Of a stretch of 64,000 nucleotides of DNA, positions 11,469-57,376 are shown in pieces (the stretch's first letter is position 1; each line of letters begins with the position of its first letter). Under the pieces are notes generated by a model, which did not search any database, had not been told where the DNA came from, and saw nothing but the letters and a program-made list of their open reading frames with translations. Origin of the DNA: Siphonodentalium dalli (taxonomy: Eukaryota > Mollusca > Scaphopoda > Gadilida > Siphonodentaliidae); contig CP136066.1 of NCBI GenBank assembly GCA_032622095.1, positions 201,958,978 to 202,022,977 on the forward strand, in the 5' to 3' direction. A program made the position numbers and the translations under genes.

Positions 11469-11802
11469 TGTAAACATTTATTTTGTATCCCAGATTTATA
11501 CAATAATTTACAAGATGGTGTACATATATATACTTAAGTATGGTGTCTGAGAGAAAAGAGGATTTGACATCAAGCACCAGGCGCTTATATGGAGCCATCT
11601 CCTCAGAAAAGAACAGTATATGTGAAGTGGAAAGAAAGAACTAGAGATTGTGAGAGACAAAAGATATGAAGTGGTAATAAGAGGCATGCATGAAGTAAAG
11701 GTCAAATTTATGGAATGAAAAAGGAAACAAGACATATAGACAAAATAAAAAAAATGAGATATCACTGCTCTGCATATATCAGTATAATTTATAAATTTGA
11801 TA

Positions 11803-12112
11803 TTAAAGGTACTCAATCCGATTAAGCACCCCTAAATTACTATTTGTTTTGGCTTCAGGGGTAAAAAATATTTGATTTGAGTTGATTATTGCTAATAGTA
11901 ACCACTTGATTTTAGAGTTATTCATCTTACACCCAAAATTTGTCAGTAATATGTCCGTTTGAGTGTGTGGAACTGGACCAGATTTAAAAAAATCGATATC
12001 TGATTACTCTGTGCTTTGAAGGGTGGGTTCCTCAACTCGAATCAAATATTTTTTACCCCGAAGCCAAAGAAATAGTAATTTAGGGGTGCTTAATCGGATT
12101 GAGTACCTTTAA
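11803..12112. mobile_element. Family I MITE, complete, 310 bp
   Basis: TTAAAGGTACTCAATCCGAT / ATCGGATTGAGTACCTTTAA with ~70-bp near-symmetric arms containing GGGGTAAAAAATATTTGAT. Confidence 0.85.
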
Positions 12113-12169
12113 ACATTTTGATTCATTTTACTATCACTTATGGATAAGCCAAATGAGTTGGCAGTCGAG

Positions 12170-12360
12170 AGGAGTCTCACATATATAAGGGAATACATTG
12201 GCCTAACCATATTTACCTTGACCTTGTACGCCAGTGCATTCTCTTATATATCCGAGGCCCCGATGGGAGACTCGCATATATAAGAGAATGCACTCACACA
12301 TGGTCTTTCATGCTGCACCAGCGCAACAGACTGCCGCAGCTCCCGCCATGAAAGGGTTAA
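12170..12360 (+). mobile_element. Family B MITE, 3' part
   Basis: Palindromic modules, then GCTGCACCAGCGCA and terminal GCCATGAAAGGGTTAA. Confidence 0.75.
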
Positions 12361-12429
12361 TAAATCTCCAAAGAGATTTCGTATGGCAAAACAATTGCTA
12401 TGTAAACATTACTGCTACAGTGGAATAAA

Positions 12430-14149
12430 AAAAAAAAAAAGTCCAATTAGATACCAAGTTTAATCAAAACTTGATGGTCATGATTTGAAAAGATAACGAG
12501 GCCGATCACGATTGGCAGATGTTTAACCCATACCTTGGCGATAGCGATTAGCCATAACTGATAATTTGTCAAAGATATGATCACAGGAATTAATCCATAT
12601 ATCAGTACCCAACTTGAAATCAAAAGCTCAAATAATTTGTCTTAAGAAAGGGTTAAAGTATTTGGGTTGGGGAGGAGTAGTTTTAAATCTCATAACTCTG
12701 TCCCTATTCACACAAGGACCTCTCACTGTGAGATCCAATGGTTTAGTGATTTCGGAGGACATGTTTAGGAGTTTAAGTTAACTCATTGGAAGCAAAAGTG
12801 ATAAATCCCTATCTTTGCCACTTTTGACATGCCAGATATTAAAAATTTATTATTCACTTCTAAAGAGAAATTATAATTGTTGACAAGCCAGACTGCTTAG
12901 AACAACATATATGTTGGGGATTCAATCTCGTATTTAAATGGTACTTTAATTACCCCCCCCCCCCCCCCCTTCTCCCCAGTTATTTGTTTATCAAACATGG
13001 ACAGATATAAGATCAGATCTGACCTGTGTATTAAATAAGATTAAGTGTTTCATAACAGGGGTGTATGGTTTTCAAAAATATATGTAGTTTATACAATTCA
13101 AAAGTATTATCTTTATAATGTTATACAGACATAATATGATGGGGATGCTGGCCCCTATGACCACTAAATCGTTCATATAAAAGAAAGTAAGTTAGCCCTC
13201 ATTTGAATGGTTTCACACATTACAATGTTTTACAAGTAGCTTGGGCACTAAAAGCCACAACCTTCAATGTTAATCTTCTAAGTGCTCTGTGGCCCCTAAA
13301 ATTCAATCAACCATGAAAATGTGAACAAATGGGAAAATAAGGTTCCTGGAAATACTAACATCTACCATATTGATTTTAAAAACAAGTCATCACTTACAAT
13401 AGTCATGTATATTTATATGCCTGTTTCCCCATTGCATAGATAAATCATATTGGCTATCAGCTGTTGTTTTAATTTTGAAAGCACGTGTCTGAAGGGTTAA
13501 TATATTTTTCAAAAATCAATTAATCAGTCAATACCAAAATTGATAGAAGTGAATAGTGTGCAAAGATACCCAATATATATTAAGAGATATGAGGAAGAGT
13601 CCATGTACATTATAGCATGTGTCTATGGAAACCTTGGAAAGGGTTAATTATTTTTGAAGCAAATTAATGGAATTTAGAAGACACTTATATAGGTGAGGGG
13701 GCCCTTATCTCACCCTGTTATGAAATTTCAATAGGAAAAACACCAGTCTTGTGCTGCCATTAACCAATTTGACAGTTAGAATAAACAAACAGCCAGCCAC
13801 CAGTGTTGTTTATCTTGCTTGACCCACCAGAGCTCTGTATCATATGTCATCACTCATTTCATAACAGATTTCACTTGGAATGACATCTATAAAAATCCTC
13901 TCATATACTCTGGATGTTGGATGATCACATGGTAATTTATTGATATCATTATATTACATGAAACTATTGCAATAAAATCTTCATATTTTCAAAACAGGAT
14001 ATCACACCTAATTAATCGTATAAAACTAAAATAAAAATGAAAGTGTCAATTTTTTTTTATTATTTAAATTTTTTTTTTATTGTTATTAAAGTTCAAACAA
14101 AATTTTATATCTGTATATGCTAATTTTAGCAAGGAGCTAAATCTAAAAA
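12430..14149. other. Intergenic sequence, no gene seen
   Basis: Contains a ~22-base poly-C run at about 12953 and AT-rich tracts near 14050. No splice-consistent coding signal. Confidence 0.5.
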
Positions 14150-14525
14150 AATTGAATTTTTTTGTTTATTTTTTTCTTCTAGAAAAATGGTCATAACTCC
14201 TTTAAAATTAATCGGATCAAACCCATATTCGGACTCGATCTGTATTTTGGACTGTGAAACTCACATACCAAAAAAATGTTTGAGTTATGGCAGAATGCGT
14301 GAATTCTAAGTTGAAAAAGGGCCATAACTCTGTAACAAAAATTCGGATCAAAGCCTGTATTTTGGGCTGAGAAACCCATATACAAAATTTGGTTTCGATC
14401 GGATAGAAAATGTTTGAGTTATCGCATTACTCGTAAAGTGTCTACGGACAGACAGACAGACGGACGAACGACGAGTGGTCAATCCGGGCAACGACACTGT
14501 TTACCATACTATGGTATGGGTAAAC
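14150..14525 (+). repeat. Dispersed 'GGCCATAACTC' repeat ending in (GACA)/(GGAC) tract
   Basis: Internal near-repeats of CATAACTC..AATTCGGATCAAA and a tail GACAGACAGACAGACGGACG. Similar units lie at 19.64-20.17, 21.37-21.85, 25.93-26.11, 30.77-30.91 and 45.60-45.90 kb. Confidence 0.65.
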
Positions 14526-14910
14526 ATAAAAAGCAATGAAAACATCATATCAGACTTAAATATTTTAACTTACCAGATGATATAGCAATGTTTGTTGACA
14601 AATCACTGTAACAGTTTAGTTTACATAAGGATGGTTTCAAAACGCAAAATGTTCTTATTGGAGAACTACAAATAACGAAAACAAGAACAAAGTTCTATTT
14701 CTCTATGTTCTTCTTAGTGGTGATGTTTTAACAGACTTGAATTTTTTTTGCACATTTATTTACCCACCGAGTGCCTCGGGTCCCTTTAATGTCAGACCAT
14801 CTAACTGTACACCTCCTCCTGATTACTATTTCTAAAGTTTTTGTGTTAGAAAATAATAAATATGTGTGTAGGTATCCATACTTGATGATGCATCTCAGTG
14901 GATATATAGA

Positions 14911-15071
14911 CAGAACACAACGCGCATCTTAATCGAGACTCTTTTATCGAATGAGTTGCAGATGGCGCAAGGATATATTTCGCGAGAGTGTAGCTCGAGC
15001 GAAATATAACTTTGCGCCGTCTGCAACGAGTTCGATAAAAGATTCGAGATTATGATGCAAGTTGTGTTCTG
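14911..15071. repeat. 161-bp hairpin element
   Basis: CAGAACACAACGCGCATC / GATGCAAGTTGTGTTCTG arms meeting around CGCGAGAGTGTAGCTCGAGCG. Confidence 0.75.
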
Positions 15072-16300
15072 TATTTATTCTACACCGTTCAGTCAGATAA
15101 GTTCAATCCATGAATGTCACCTTCATTGCTACTATAGGTACCTTTCATGTGATATAAGACTGACAATAACCAGTAATTATGGGGGGATCACCGGAAGCGG
15201 ATGATCGGCGTAATGTACGTCATCTTTCTTGGCGACAACGTCAACAATAATAGTTCCGACTTGTATTCCACTAGAGGTATACACTAATATGTATTCAATG
15301 GCTGGGATTCCGTTGAATACATGTGACTCACGTCAATGGGTGTGGAATAAAAATGTTAAAACTTCATGGAAGAGAGCCAGGTAGCATCCCAGATGTTTGA
15401 CATGACATTCAGTTCACAGTCCCCTGAGGAAAAATACTATAATACCAATATAGACTGTCCCAGTGACACGGTTCAAAAGATTGATTTTGGCTAAAAACCA
15501 CACAATCCAAACCCTAATAAATTCTAGAAATTTCAGCCGAAATATCCTCCATTGTGTCTTATTGGCATAAAATCGAGGTTGAGGGTTATTGAGTTAGATT
15601 GTCTGGGTTGATGCACTATATTTTCACCCAAGCTCTTACTGAGTGAACCACATTGCCAGCGACATCAAGAACTCACACCCACAAATATTCTCCTATCTGT
15701 ATTGCATCATTAGACATGTAAATTTGGGTTGGCTCCATTGTGTCACCAGCAAAGCATTCATTTCACAAAAGCTTAGATATTGTTATTAGTCATTACATTG
15801 TGCGATGCCTGAAACGGCATAAACAAGTGACTAAGTTTGATGAGGTAATATTTACAATCACATATCATTGGTTGGCTTCTAAAAGGTCATACCTGTCATT
15901 TTGGTGCGAAATTTTTATTTTATTGCATTTGAGGAATCTACGGGTTCGTCAGATAACTTGTCAATATGACAATAAGTATAAATGCCATTTTTCGATGTTT
16001 TTTTTAGAGAAATTTGTGTTCTAATTCTGAAATGTCGTAATTTTTATTTTCGAAACCGTTCCTGGTAGGATAATTTTTATTGGATTATTTTGAAGCAGAA
16101 TGGCCGGAGGGTGTATCTTCTTTATCCTGAGTGACAGAGACTGACGAAGCCGAGGAAATTGTCAAAACTAAAATGTCATATCTCACAGATGTTATTGTGT
16201 AAAGTTATTGGCAGATACCAATTCTACTTCCAGAGATAAATAGTTTTTGCGTCTCCTGAACAATTTGATTTTCCTGAAGTACGTTTTAGAAGCACACCTA
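15072..16300. other. Intergenic sequence, no supported gene
   Basis: A 94-codon + frame at 15740-16024 has no recognisable similarity and AT-rich codons; treated as chance. Confidence 0.45.
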
Positions 16301-16512
16301 CAGTAATGCTATAATTAATTGACTCCTTAATCACAGCGGAATTATGGGTAACTGTTCAGGATTTAGTCGGAAATATGGCTTGTTGCCATTCATCGGAAAG
16401 CTCTCGTCGAGAGCTTTCCAATGGCAATAAGCCATATTTCCGACTAAATCCTGAAAAGTTACCCATAATTCTGCTGTGGTTAAGGAGTCGATTAATTAGA
16501 GCATTACTGTAC
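16301..16512. mobile_element. Family E MITE, near-perfect 212-bp palindrome
   Basis: CAGTAATGCTATAATTAATT ... AATTAATTAGAGCATTACTG; the arms pair along almost their whole length, meeting at CTCTCGTCGAGAG. Confidence 0.85.
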
Positions 16513-16624
16513 ATTATGCAATTATGCATTCACTGTTGAAATGCAGGATATTGGTTGTTTGGAAAACAGGAGAATCAAATGGACAAAATATTGTTAAGAG
16601 TTGGACACTAAATAATCTGGTTTG

Positions 16625-16685
16625 TTTGTAAACTCTTCCGTGACTATAGCTTCCTGCAATTTTGCCAATGCATTCTGCTAGTAAT
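16625..16685 (+). mobile_element. Family B MITE scrap
   Basis: ACTCTTCCGTGACTATAGCT + TCCTGC and one module half. Confidence 0.5.
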
Positions 16686-17104
16686 GGTGGCAAATATAGC
16701 AGCTTACAAAAGCACGCACTAACCACACGTCTTGTAAAAGCGACGAGCGGTGTCGGTTAATTGAAACTGGAAGAATATGTTTTATAGAATATATCGGTTG
16801 TGGTTTTGAAATAAAACTGAAAGAAAACTCAGATCAATACAGAAAATGATATTAAACATCGATTGTTTATGTTGTTGTTGTAATAGGAACCCTGAATGTA
16901 TCTTTAATTAACAGAATTCATTTGTAGATTATTGTAAATACTATTATTTTTGAATAACAAATAATTCAAAGCAATTTCTCAACAGTTTTCAAGCTTTGTA
17001 AAGGCCCTCATTTTTAATGTTTAAAATCAATCAAAGAGATTTCTCTGCAAAGTGTTTTCCAAGACCAACACTTAAATGCAGTAAATTTCAATAAGAATCA
17101 ACAA

Positions 17105-17404
17105 GATTGGGGTTTATTGTCGCTTTAGCAACTAAGGCCATATCACGACATTGCCAGTTTTAGTGGTGGAGGAAATCCGCACACTTGCGACTAATCTAAC
17201 AGTGATTTCAATGGCTGATAAACTCGTCAACCATGTGCGGCAAACCACCGGCCATCGGCGAATAACTGGTAACTCCACCAGATAACGATTTCGAGTTACA
17301 AAGTCCACAATGGAAACATGTGGATTTGAACCCTTATCGCCAGCGCTGGAGGGCGAAACGGCTTGGAGTTGTACCCCTAACCGATTGAGCCACCGAGGCC
17401 CCCC
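17105..17404 (-). mobile_element. tRNA-derived SINE
   Basis: On the - strand the head GGGGGCCTCGGTGGCTCAAT has an A-box (TGGCTCAATCGG) and, ~55 bases on, a B-box (GGTTCAAATCC). The tail contains GGCCTTAGTTGCTAAAGCGA, also seen with changes near 46370. The spacing suits a Pol III promoter; the anticodon region is not a functional tRNA. Confidence 0.75.
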
Positions 17405-17667
17405 TTAAGATCGTCAGGAAGAGTCTGGTGGGGTCCTGAAGTTATAGAATGGGTCTGAGTAATTTTATGCTGCTGATATTTGTGTGACTTTACAAGTAAC
17501 ATATTTATAATCTTACACCAATTAATTGTGTCAACAAAAAATATCGATCAGTTTTTTCCTGCGCATGAAAGATAAATCAGCACCGTCAAAATGACAGGCA
17601 CGCACAAACATGCATCGATCATTTGGGCATTTTCCGCCGGTCATTGATCATGACCAGACCTGATTAT

Positions 17668-18112
17668 AGTGTGTCTGTCATTTGCAGAATGAGGTCCCCA
17701 GAGGGTGAATTTAGTGATGCTATCCCGCATAGCGGGCTAGCATCACTAAATTCACCCTCTGGGGGACCTCATTCTGATTAGGCCTCATCTTCTCTGGAAA
17801 GTTTCTTTATTATCAAATTTCTATTGAAACATCTTCACAAAGATTCTATTTCTTTTTTAGTTTAATTTCTCTATATCCCCAAATTGGCAGACGACACATT
17901 ACATAATCGAGGTACCCAATGGGTGTACATCGCAATATTCACCATTTGGGGACTTCAATCTGAGTATTTTGTCTCCTGTAGCAGATGAGGCCATGCAGAA
18001 TGAGGTCCTCAGAAGGTGAATTTGATGATGCTAGAGCTGCTATGTGGGATAGCATCATTAAATTCACCCTCTTGGGACCTCATTCTACAAAATACAGGCA
18101 CACTAAACTGGA
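17668..18112. mobile_element. Family D MITE, full length
   Basis: GTGTGTCTGTCATTTGCAGA start, CAGGCACACTA end, with a hairpin centred on GCTATCCCGCATAGCGGGCT at the left and a matching hairpin at the right. Confidence 0.8.
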
Positions 18113-18149
18113 CGCTTATTTCCAGGCTTGCGGATGCTGCCTGTTTGTT

Positions 18150-18358
18150 ACTTGTCAGCATACACCTGCTGCTTTATTTAGTAGTTACACCACACATAAC
18201 CACCATAAGGGATCACGCCGTCAGTGACCACCATTCCTTGCATACTGTCTGCCTTGGTTCCTGATACTGGCTTACATTCCTTGGCCGATATGCCATTTGC
18301 TGCTCGGTCAAATTAATTTGACTGTTGACCTTTGGTGAGAAATCTCTGCAGCGATGTG
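18150..18358 (-). other. BRF1 3' UTR and poly(A) signal candidate
   Basis: Non-coding after the stop; AATAAA on the - strand at 18178-18173. The UTR would end just before a D-family MITE (17.67-18.11 kb). Confidence 0.45.
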
Positions 18359-50884
<32,526 letters not shown>

Positions 50885-51004
50885 TTATGGAATTTCTCAT
50901 GGATAGTTACATGTAATTCGATGTTTATTGCGATATCAGCTCATAAAAGTCACAGAAAAGCATATCCTTATGAAGTTTGATGATGATTGGATGAGGAATG
51001 TTGC

Positions 51005-51441
51005 CTGTAGGGTGTGCCAAAGGATTTAGTAATGCAAAGAGTAAAATCCAAGACAGCTGCCGGTGGCCATGTTTTTTATTGAAAAAAAAGAAAGAAAAAA
51101 AAGCTCCCATCTAGAGGTCACACCAATGATCCATATGAAGTTTGGTGATGATCGGGTGAGGGATGTGGCCTGTAGGGTGTGCTATAATGGATTCAAAACT
51201 GAAATCCAAGATGGCTGCTGGCGTCCATGTTTTTCAACGAAATTCGGATAATATGGTAATCTCCCATCTAGAGGTCACCCCGAAGATCCCTCCGAAGTTT
51301 TATGATGATCGGATGACGTATGAGGCCTGTAGGGCATGCCAAAGGAAACTGTTGATGGATGCACACATGTATGGATGACCAGACACAGACAAACAACCCA
51401 TGGCAATAGCTCAAACTTTATAAAGTAAACTGTAGCTAAAC
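51005..51441. mobile_element. Diverged ~165-bp repeat fragment
   Basis: Three decayed units (AAATCCAAGACAGCTGCCGG etc.) and the CAATAGCTCAAACTTTATAA + AGTAAACTGTAGCTA end. Confidence 0.65.
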
Positions 51442-51769
51442 AGCTAGCGCCTACAGTGCATGGTGCAACTGTGTTACAATATTAAACAGTGCCTTCCTGA
51501 CACTATTGACAAAAACAAAATTCAAAATGAACCGGAAAATTTCACACAATTTGTCATCGATTGTACCTATTACGGCCTTTGGGAAACATATATTCTATCT
51601 CAGGGTCTCTTTGATGAATAGGTGTCAAATGTATTGTTTGTTACACCTCCTGTTGTCATATTCGGAAAAAATGTGCAAACATGTTTTCATCATTTTTATT
51701 CCGTCTATTATTCGTCGAATTAATAAAGTATGTTATATTACTACAAATTAGTTAATCAATATCCATGTA

Positions 51770-52407
51770 ACAAGAGGTTGCACCACGGGTGCTGGGATAC
51801 TCCCATGGTGACATGCACCACGGGTGCTGGGATACTCCCATGGTGACATGCACCACGGGTGCTGGGATACTCCCATGGTGACATGCACCACGGGTGCTGG
51901 GATACTCCCATGGTGACATGCACCACGGGTGCTGGGATACTCCCATGGTGACATGCACCACGGGTGCTGGGATACTCCCATGGTGACATGCACCACGGGT
52001 GCTGGGATACTCCCATGGTGACATGCACCACGGGTGCTGGGATACTCCCATGGTGACATGCACCACGGGTGCTGGGATACTCCCATGGTGACATGCACCA
52101 CGGGTGCTGGGATACTCCCATGGTGACATGCACCACAGGTGCTGGGATACTCCCATGGTGACATGCACCACGGGTGCTGGGATACTCCCATGGTGACATG
52201 CACCACGGGTGCTGGGATACTCCCATGGTGACATGCACCACGGGTGCTGGGATACTCCCATGGTGACATGCACCACGGGTGCTGGGATACTCCCATGGTG
52301 ACATGCACCACGGGTGCTGGGATACTCCCATGGCGACATGCACCACGGGTGCTGGGATACTCCCATGGTGACATGCACCACGGGTGCTGGGATACTCCCA
52401 TGGTGAA
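51770..52407. repeat. 35-bp minisatellite, ~18 near-identical copies
   Basis: Unit ATGGTGACATGCACCACGGG + TGCTGGGATACTCCC. Only two copies show a visible change (about 52137 and 52334). All three - strand frames stay open, giving spurious 217-241 codon ORFs. Confidence 0.97.
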
Positions 52408-52447
52408 AATTTAAATATTGCAGTTCGGAAACCATACAAGTTATGAA

Positions 52448-54781
52448 AATGAAAGTGTCAATGACACTGTAGCTCAACTTGGAAAGGGAATAATTTCCTG
52501 TGTTACAGTCAATGGAGTGATTAGGAATTTGGAAAGTTGAAATGTCTAAGTAAAACTAGATTAAAACATGAAGAGATATATATATAAAGTAGAATCCAAG
52601 ATGGTTGCTGGCGGCTATGTTTTTGAATGAAATTCAAAAACATTTTATAGCTTCCATCTATTAGATCAATATCAAGATTAATAAGAAGTCTGGTGATAAT
52701 TGGCTGAGGGAAGTGGACTATAGGGTGTGCAAATGGATTTAGTCATGCAAAGAGTAAAATCCAAGATGGCTGCCGGCAGACATGTTTTATTGCTGTATGA
52801 CCCCAAAATGACTCGGTCTCATCTACATGTCAATATTAACATCCACGACAAAATTCATGATGATCAGACGAAAACTCCGGCCTGTAGCCCGTGCTATTGG
52901 AATGAATTTTGAAATTCTTGAGGCCGCTGACAACAATCTTTTATTTGCCGAATGACACCAAAATGACTCGTTCCCATCTACATGTCAATGTTATTAGCCA
53001 TTACAAATTTCATAATGATCCGACCAAAGGTACGACTTGTAGTCCAAGCCAAAGGATTTAGTCATGCAAAGATTAAAATCCAAGATGGCTGCCAATCGCC
53101 ATGTTTTATGGCCGAATGACCCCATAATGACTCGTTTCCCATATACATGTTAATGTTAACAGCCATGACAAATTTCATGATGATCCGACCAAAGGTACGA
53201 CATGTACATGTAGTCCATGCCAAAGGATTTAGTCCTGCAAAGAGTAAAATCCAAGATGGCTGCCGACATCCACATTTTTATAGCTAAATGACCCACAAAT
53301 GACTCATTCCCATCTACATGTCAATGATAACAGCCATGACAAATTTCATAATGATCCGACAAAAGGTACGACTTGTAGCCTGTGCCAAAGGATTTAGTCA
53401 TGCAAAGATTAAAATCCAAGATGGCTGCCAAGGGCCATGTTTTATGGCTGAATGACCCCAAAATAACTCGTTCCCATATACATATTAATGTTAACAGCCA
53501 TGACAAATTTCATGATGATCCTACAAAAAGTACGACCTGTAGCCCGTGACAAAAGTATTTAATCATGCAAAGAGTAATATCCAAGATGGCTGCTGGTGGC
53601 CATGCTTTTGGGCCGCCAGAATGACCCCATAATGTCTCGTTCTCATCTACATGTCAATATTAACATAAATGACAAATTTCATAATGATCAGACAAACAGT
53701 ACGGCCTGTAGCCCATACTAATGGATTGAATTTCGAAATCCAAGATGACCGCTGGCAGCCATGTTTTTTTTGCCGAATGACCCCAGAATTACATGCACTC
53801 GTTCGCATTTACATGTCAATGTTAACATTCATGACAAATTTCATGATGACCAAAGATACGACCTGTAGCCTGTGTCAAAGGATTTAGTCATACAAAGAGT
53901 AAATTCAAGATGGCTGCCCGCGGCCATGTTTTATGGCCGAATGACCCAAAAATGACTTGTTCCCATCTACATGTCAATGTCATCACCAATGACAAATTTC
54001 ATAATGATCAGACAAACAGTACGGCCTGTAGCCCATAGTAATGGATTGAATTTTGAAATCCAAGATGACCGCTGGCAGCCAGGTTTTTTTGCCAAATGAC
54101 CCCAGAATTACATGTACTCGTTTGCATTTACATGTCAATGTTAACATTCATGACAAATTTCATGATGACCAAAGATACGACCTGTAGCCTGTGTCAAAGG
54201 ATTTAGTCATACAAAGAGTAAATTCAAGATGGCTGCCCGTGGCCATGTTTTATGGCCGAATGACCCAAAAATGACTTGTTTCCCATCTACATGTCAATGT
54301 CATCACCAATGACAAATTTCATAATGATCTGACCAAAGGTGTGACATGTAGCCCGTGACAAAGTATTTAGTCATGCAAAGAGTAAAATCCAAGATGGCTG
54401 CTGTCGGCCATGTTTTTGGGCCGGCCGAATGACCCCAAAATGTCTCGTTCCCATCTACATGTCAGTACCTGTATTAACATAAATGACAAATTTCATGATA
54501 TCAGACGAACAGTAGGACCTGTAGCCCAGGCTAATGGATTGATTTTTTAAATCCAAGATGGCCGCTGGCGGTCATGTTTTTTTTTCAAATGACCCCAAAA
54601 TGACTCGTTCCCATCTACATGTCAATGTCAACAGTTATGACAAATTTTATAATAATCCGACCAAAGGTACGACCTGTAGCCTGTGCTAAAGGAAATTGTT
54701 GACGAATCACACATCCACACACGGACGACGGATACCATGCCATGGCAATAGCTGAAACTTTACAAAGTAAAGTTGAGCTAA
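52448..54781. mobile_element. TIR element with about 13 ~165-bp repeats
   Basis: Same ends as the 47-kb element (GAAAGTGTCAATGACACTGT ... AAAGTTGAGCTA); units start near 52588, 52758, 53078, 53248 and so on with AATCCAAGATGGCTGC. Confidence 0.8.
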
Positions 54782-56206
54782 ATGAAAGTGTCAATGACAC
54801 TGTAGCTCAACTTGGAAAGGGAATAATTTCATGTATTACAGTCAATGGAGTGATTAGGAATGTGGAAAGTTGAGAGGCAAGATGGCCACTGGCAGCCATG
54901 TTTTTTTGCCGAATGACCCCAAAAAGACTAGTTCCCATCTACATGTCATTGTTAACATTCATGACAGATTTCATGATGATCCGACCAAAGGATTTAGTCA
55001 TGCAAACAGTAAAATCCAAGATGGCTGTTGGCGGACATGTTTTTCGCCGAATGATCCCAAAATGACTCATTCCCATCTACATGTCAATATTAACATCCAT
55101 GACAAATTTCATGATGATCAGAAGAACAGTAAGACCTGCAGCCCGTGCTAATGGATTGAATTTTGAAATCCAAGATAGCCACTGGCGGCCATGTTTTTTG
55201 GCCGAATGACCCCAAAATGACTTGTTCCCATCTACATGTCATTGTAAACATCCATGACAAATTTCATAATGATCGGACCAGAGGTAGGACCCGTAGCCCG
55301 AGCCAATGGATTTAGTCATGCAAAGAGTAAAATCCAAGATGGCTGCTGGCGGCCATGTTTTTTGGCCATACAATCCCAAAATGATTCGTTCCCATCTACA
55401 TGTCAATATTAACATCCATGACAAATTTCATGATGATCAGACGAACAATACGCCCTGTAGCCCGTGCTAATGGATTGAATTTTGAAATCCAAGATGGCTG
55501 CTGGCGGCCATGTTTTTTTGCCGAATCACCCCAAAATAACTTGTTCCCATCTACATGTCAATGTCAACAGCCATGACAAATCTCATGATGATCCGACCAA
55601 AGGTACGACCTGCATCCGGTGCCAAAGGATTTAGTGATGCAAAGACTAAAATCCAAGATGGCTGCTGGCGGCCATGTTTTTTCGCCGAATGACCCCAAAA
55701 TAACTCATTCCCATCTACGTGTTATTGAAAAACATCCATGACAAATTTCAAAAGATCCGACCAAAGCTACGACCTGTAGCCCGTGCCAAAGGATTTAGTC
55801 ATGCAAAGAGTAAAATCCAAGATGGATGCTGGCGGCCATGTTTTTTGGCCGAACAACCCCAAAATGACTCGTTTCCATCTACATGTAATTGTTAACATCC
55901 ATGACAAATTTCATGATGATCAGAAGAACAGTACGACCCGTAGCCCGTGCTAATGGATTGAATTTTGAAATCCAAGATGGCCGCTGGCGGCCATGTTTTT
56001 TTGCCGAATGACCCCATCTACATGTCAATGTCAACAGCCATGACAAATTTCATAATGATCCGACAAAAGGTACGACCTGTAGCCCGTGCTAAAGGAAATT
56101 GTTGACGAATCACGCACACACACGAACCAACACACACACGGACGACGGATACCAAACCATGGCAATAGCTCAAACTTTACAAATTTTACAAAGTAAAGTT
56201 GAGCTA
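54782..56206. mobile_element. TIR element with about 8 ~165-bp repeats, adjacent to the previous one
   Basis: Begins ATGAAAGTGTCAATGACACT directly after the AAGTTGAGCTA of the preceding element and ends the same way. Near its end are CACACA runs and GGACGACGGATACCA. Confidence 0.8.
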
Positions 56207-56611
56207 AAAATGTGATGAAGGAACAAATTACTTGACAATTCTAACAAACGACGGACGGAAATCCAAAAAATCCAGATAAAGAAAGAGGGATTATTATTGA
56301 ACGGAAAATGTGAACAACATCAATGAACCCTCTTTCGAAATCCCTCATGATGCCAAACCTGTATACCACTGAGATCGCAGATCCGATCACCCAATGGTTC
56401 AGATATGTGATCGGACGTCCGGCTAGACAAACGAAAGGGTGTTTAAGTGGATAGTGGGTTACGTGCTGTCGTCCGTCCATATTAACGAGCTTAAACGAGG
56501 AATCAAAAACGAAACTCTGTTATTAGTAATTACGTGCGCTCGTGCAACAGTATGGCGATCAGTCAGATTCGTAGGTACGTACGTTGGTGTCACCCTACCG
56601 ATTTCACTCCA

Positions 56612-56735
56612 TGACGTCACCATTACACAGTACATGCCGGCGACGTTACGGAGTAGAGTATAGAGTTGACGCCATTGGCACTGACTTCCGTTACTAGCTC
56701 GTTGCTATATAAACAAACCAGCGATGTGGCTTTTG
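56612..56735 (+). promoter_or_regulatory. Possible promoter: CRE palindrome and TATA box
   Basis: TGACGTCA at 56612-56619 and CTATATAAAC at 56705-56714 in a unique, less AT-rich stretch. An ATG at 56724 opens only about 45 codons. No gene is recognised downstream, so this is weak. Confidence 0.2.
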
Positions 56736-57215
56736 TCGAAAATTGACAGTCAGTACATTCGCCCTGAATACATGTACTTTCAGAAAATACAAAACACCAC
56801 AACGTTATACCCCTCCAATGTCAGTGTCTCGATATCATTTGACCAAATTTCTTGACACGAAACCGCGACAGACACATCGCATTGAGTAAACATTGTTTCA
56901 ATTCAACTTCAAGATCGCGGTAAAATCAAAACCGCAATTTGTAAGTGGTAAACATCTGAAAAAGACATCAGGCACATGCAGAAACTAATTGTTGTGCATA
57001 TTTATTTCTATTTGAGGTGGCAATTTTTCATGTTTATCAGTATTTTTAACGATAAGAGCGATGGTAATTGGGGGACTATATTTTATCTAGCGCATTAAAT
57101 TTAAAATAAAAAGTCGTGAATTGGCTGAGTGTTTTCTATGGCCGCACATTTCGTTGATAATTACGAGCCATTTGTTTGTCTAAATAACATTTTTAAGTTC
57201 GATGATCATTAGAAT

Positions 57216-57376
57216 GGGGATAACAGTGTGGTGTTTTGTGATTTCGGAAAGGTACATGGCGAATATACTGTGGCAAATACCCGTCGCCCATTAACTAAAT
57301 TTGCCACAGTATATTCGCCATGTAGGCCTACCTTAAACTACTTTCCGAAATCACAAAACACCACACTGTTATCCCC
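57216..57376. repeat. Long hairpin
   Basis: GGGGATAACAGTGTGGTGTT ... AACACCACACTGTTATCCCC. A single diverged arm (CAAAACACCACAACGTTATA) lies at ~56790. Confidence 0.8.

Noticed and set aside
11147-11503. 118-codon - ORF
   Set aside because: Runs through a family I MITE and a family B fragment.
15740-16024. 94-codon + ORF
   Set aside because: AT-driven codon use, no recognisable motif, no splice context.
17320-17404. A functional tRNA gene
   Set aside because: A- and B-box are present but the cloverleaf is not intact and a SINE tail follows.
51748-52477. Three overlapping - strand ORFs of 217-241 codons
   Set aside because: All three frames of the same 35-bp array; no independent coding sign.
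54870-55151. 93-codon ORF and many 60-70 codon ORFs in 47-56 kb
   Set aside because: Shadow frames of the ~165-bp repeat units.
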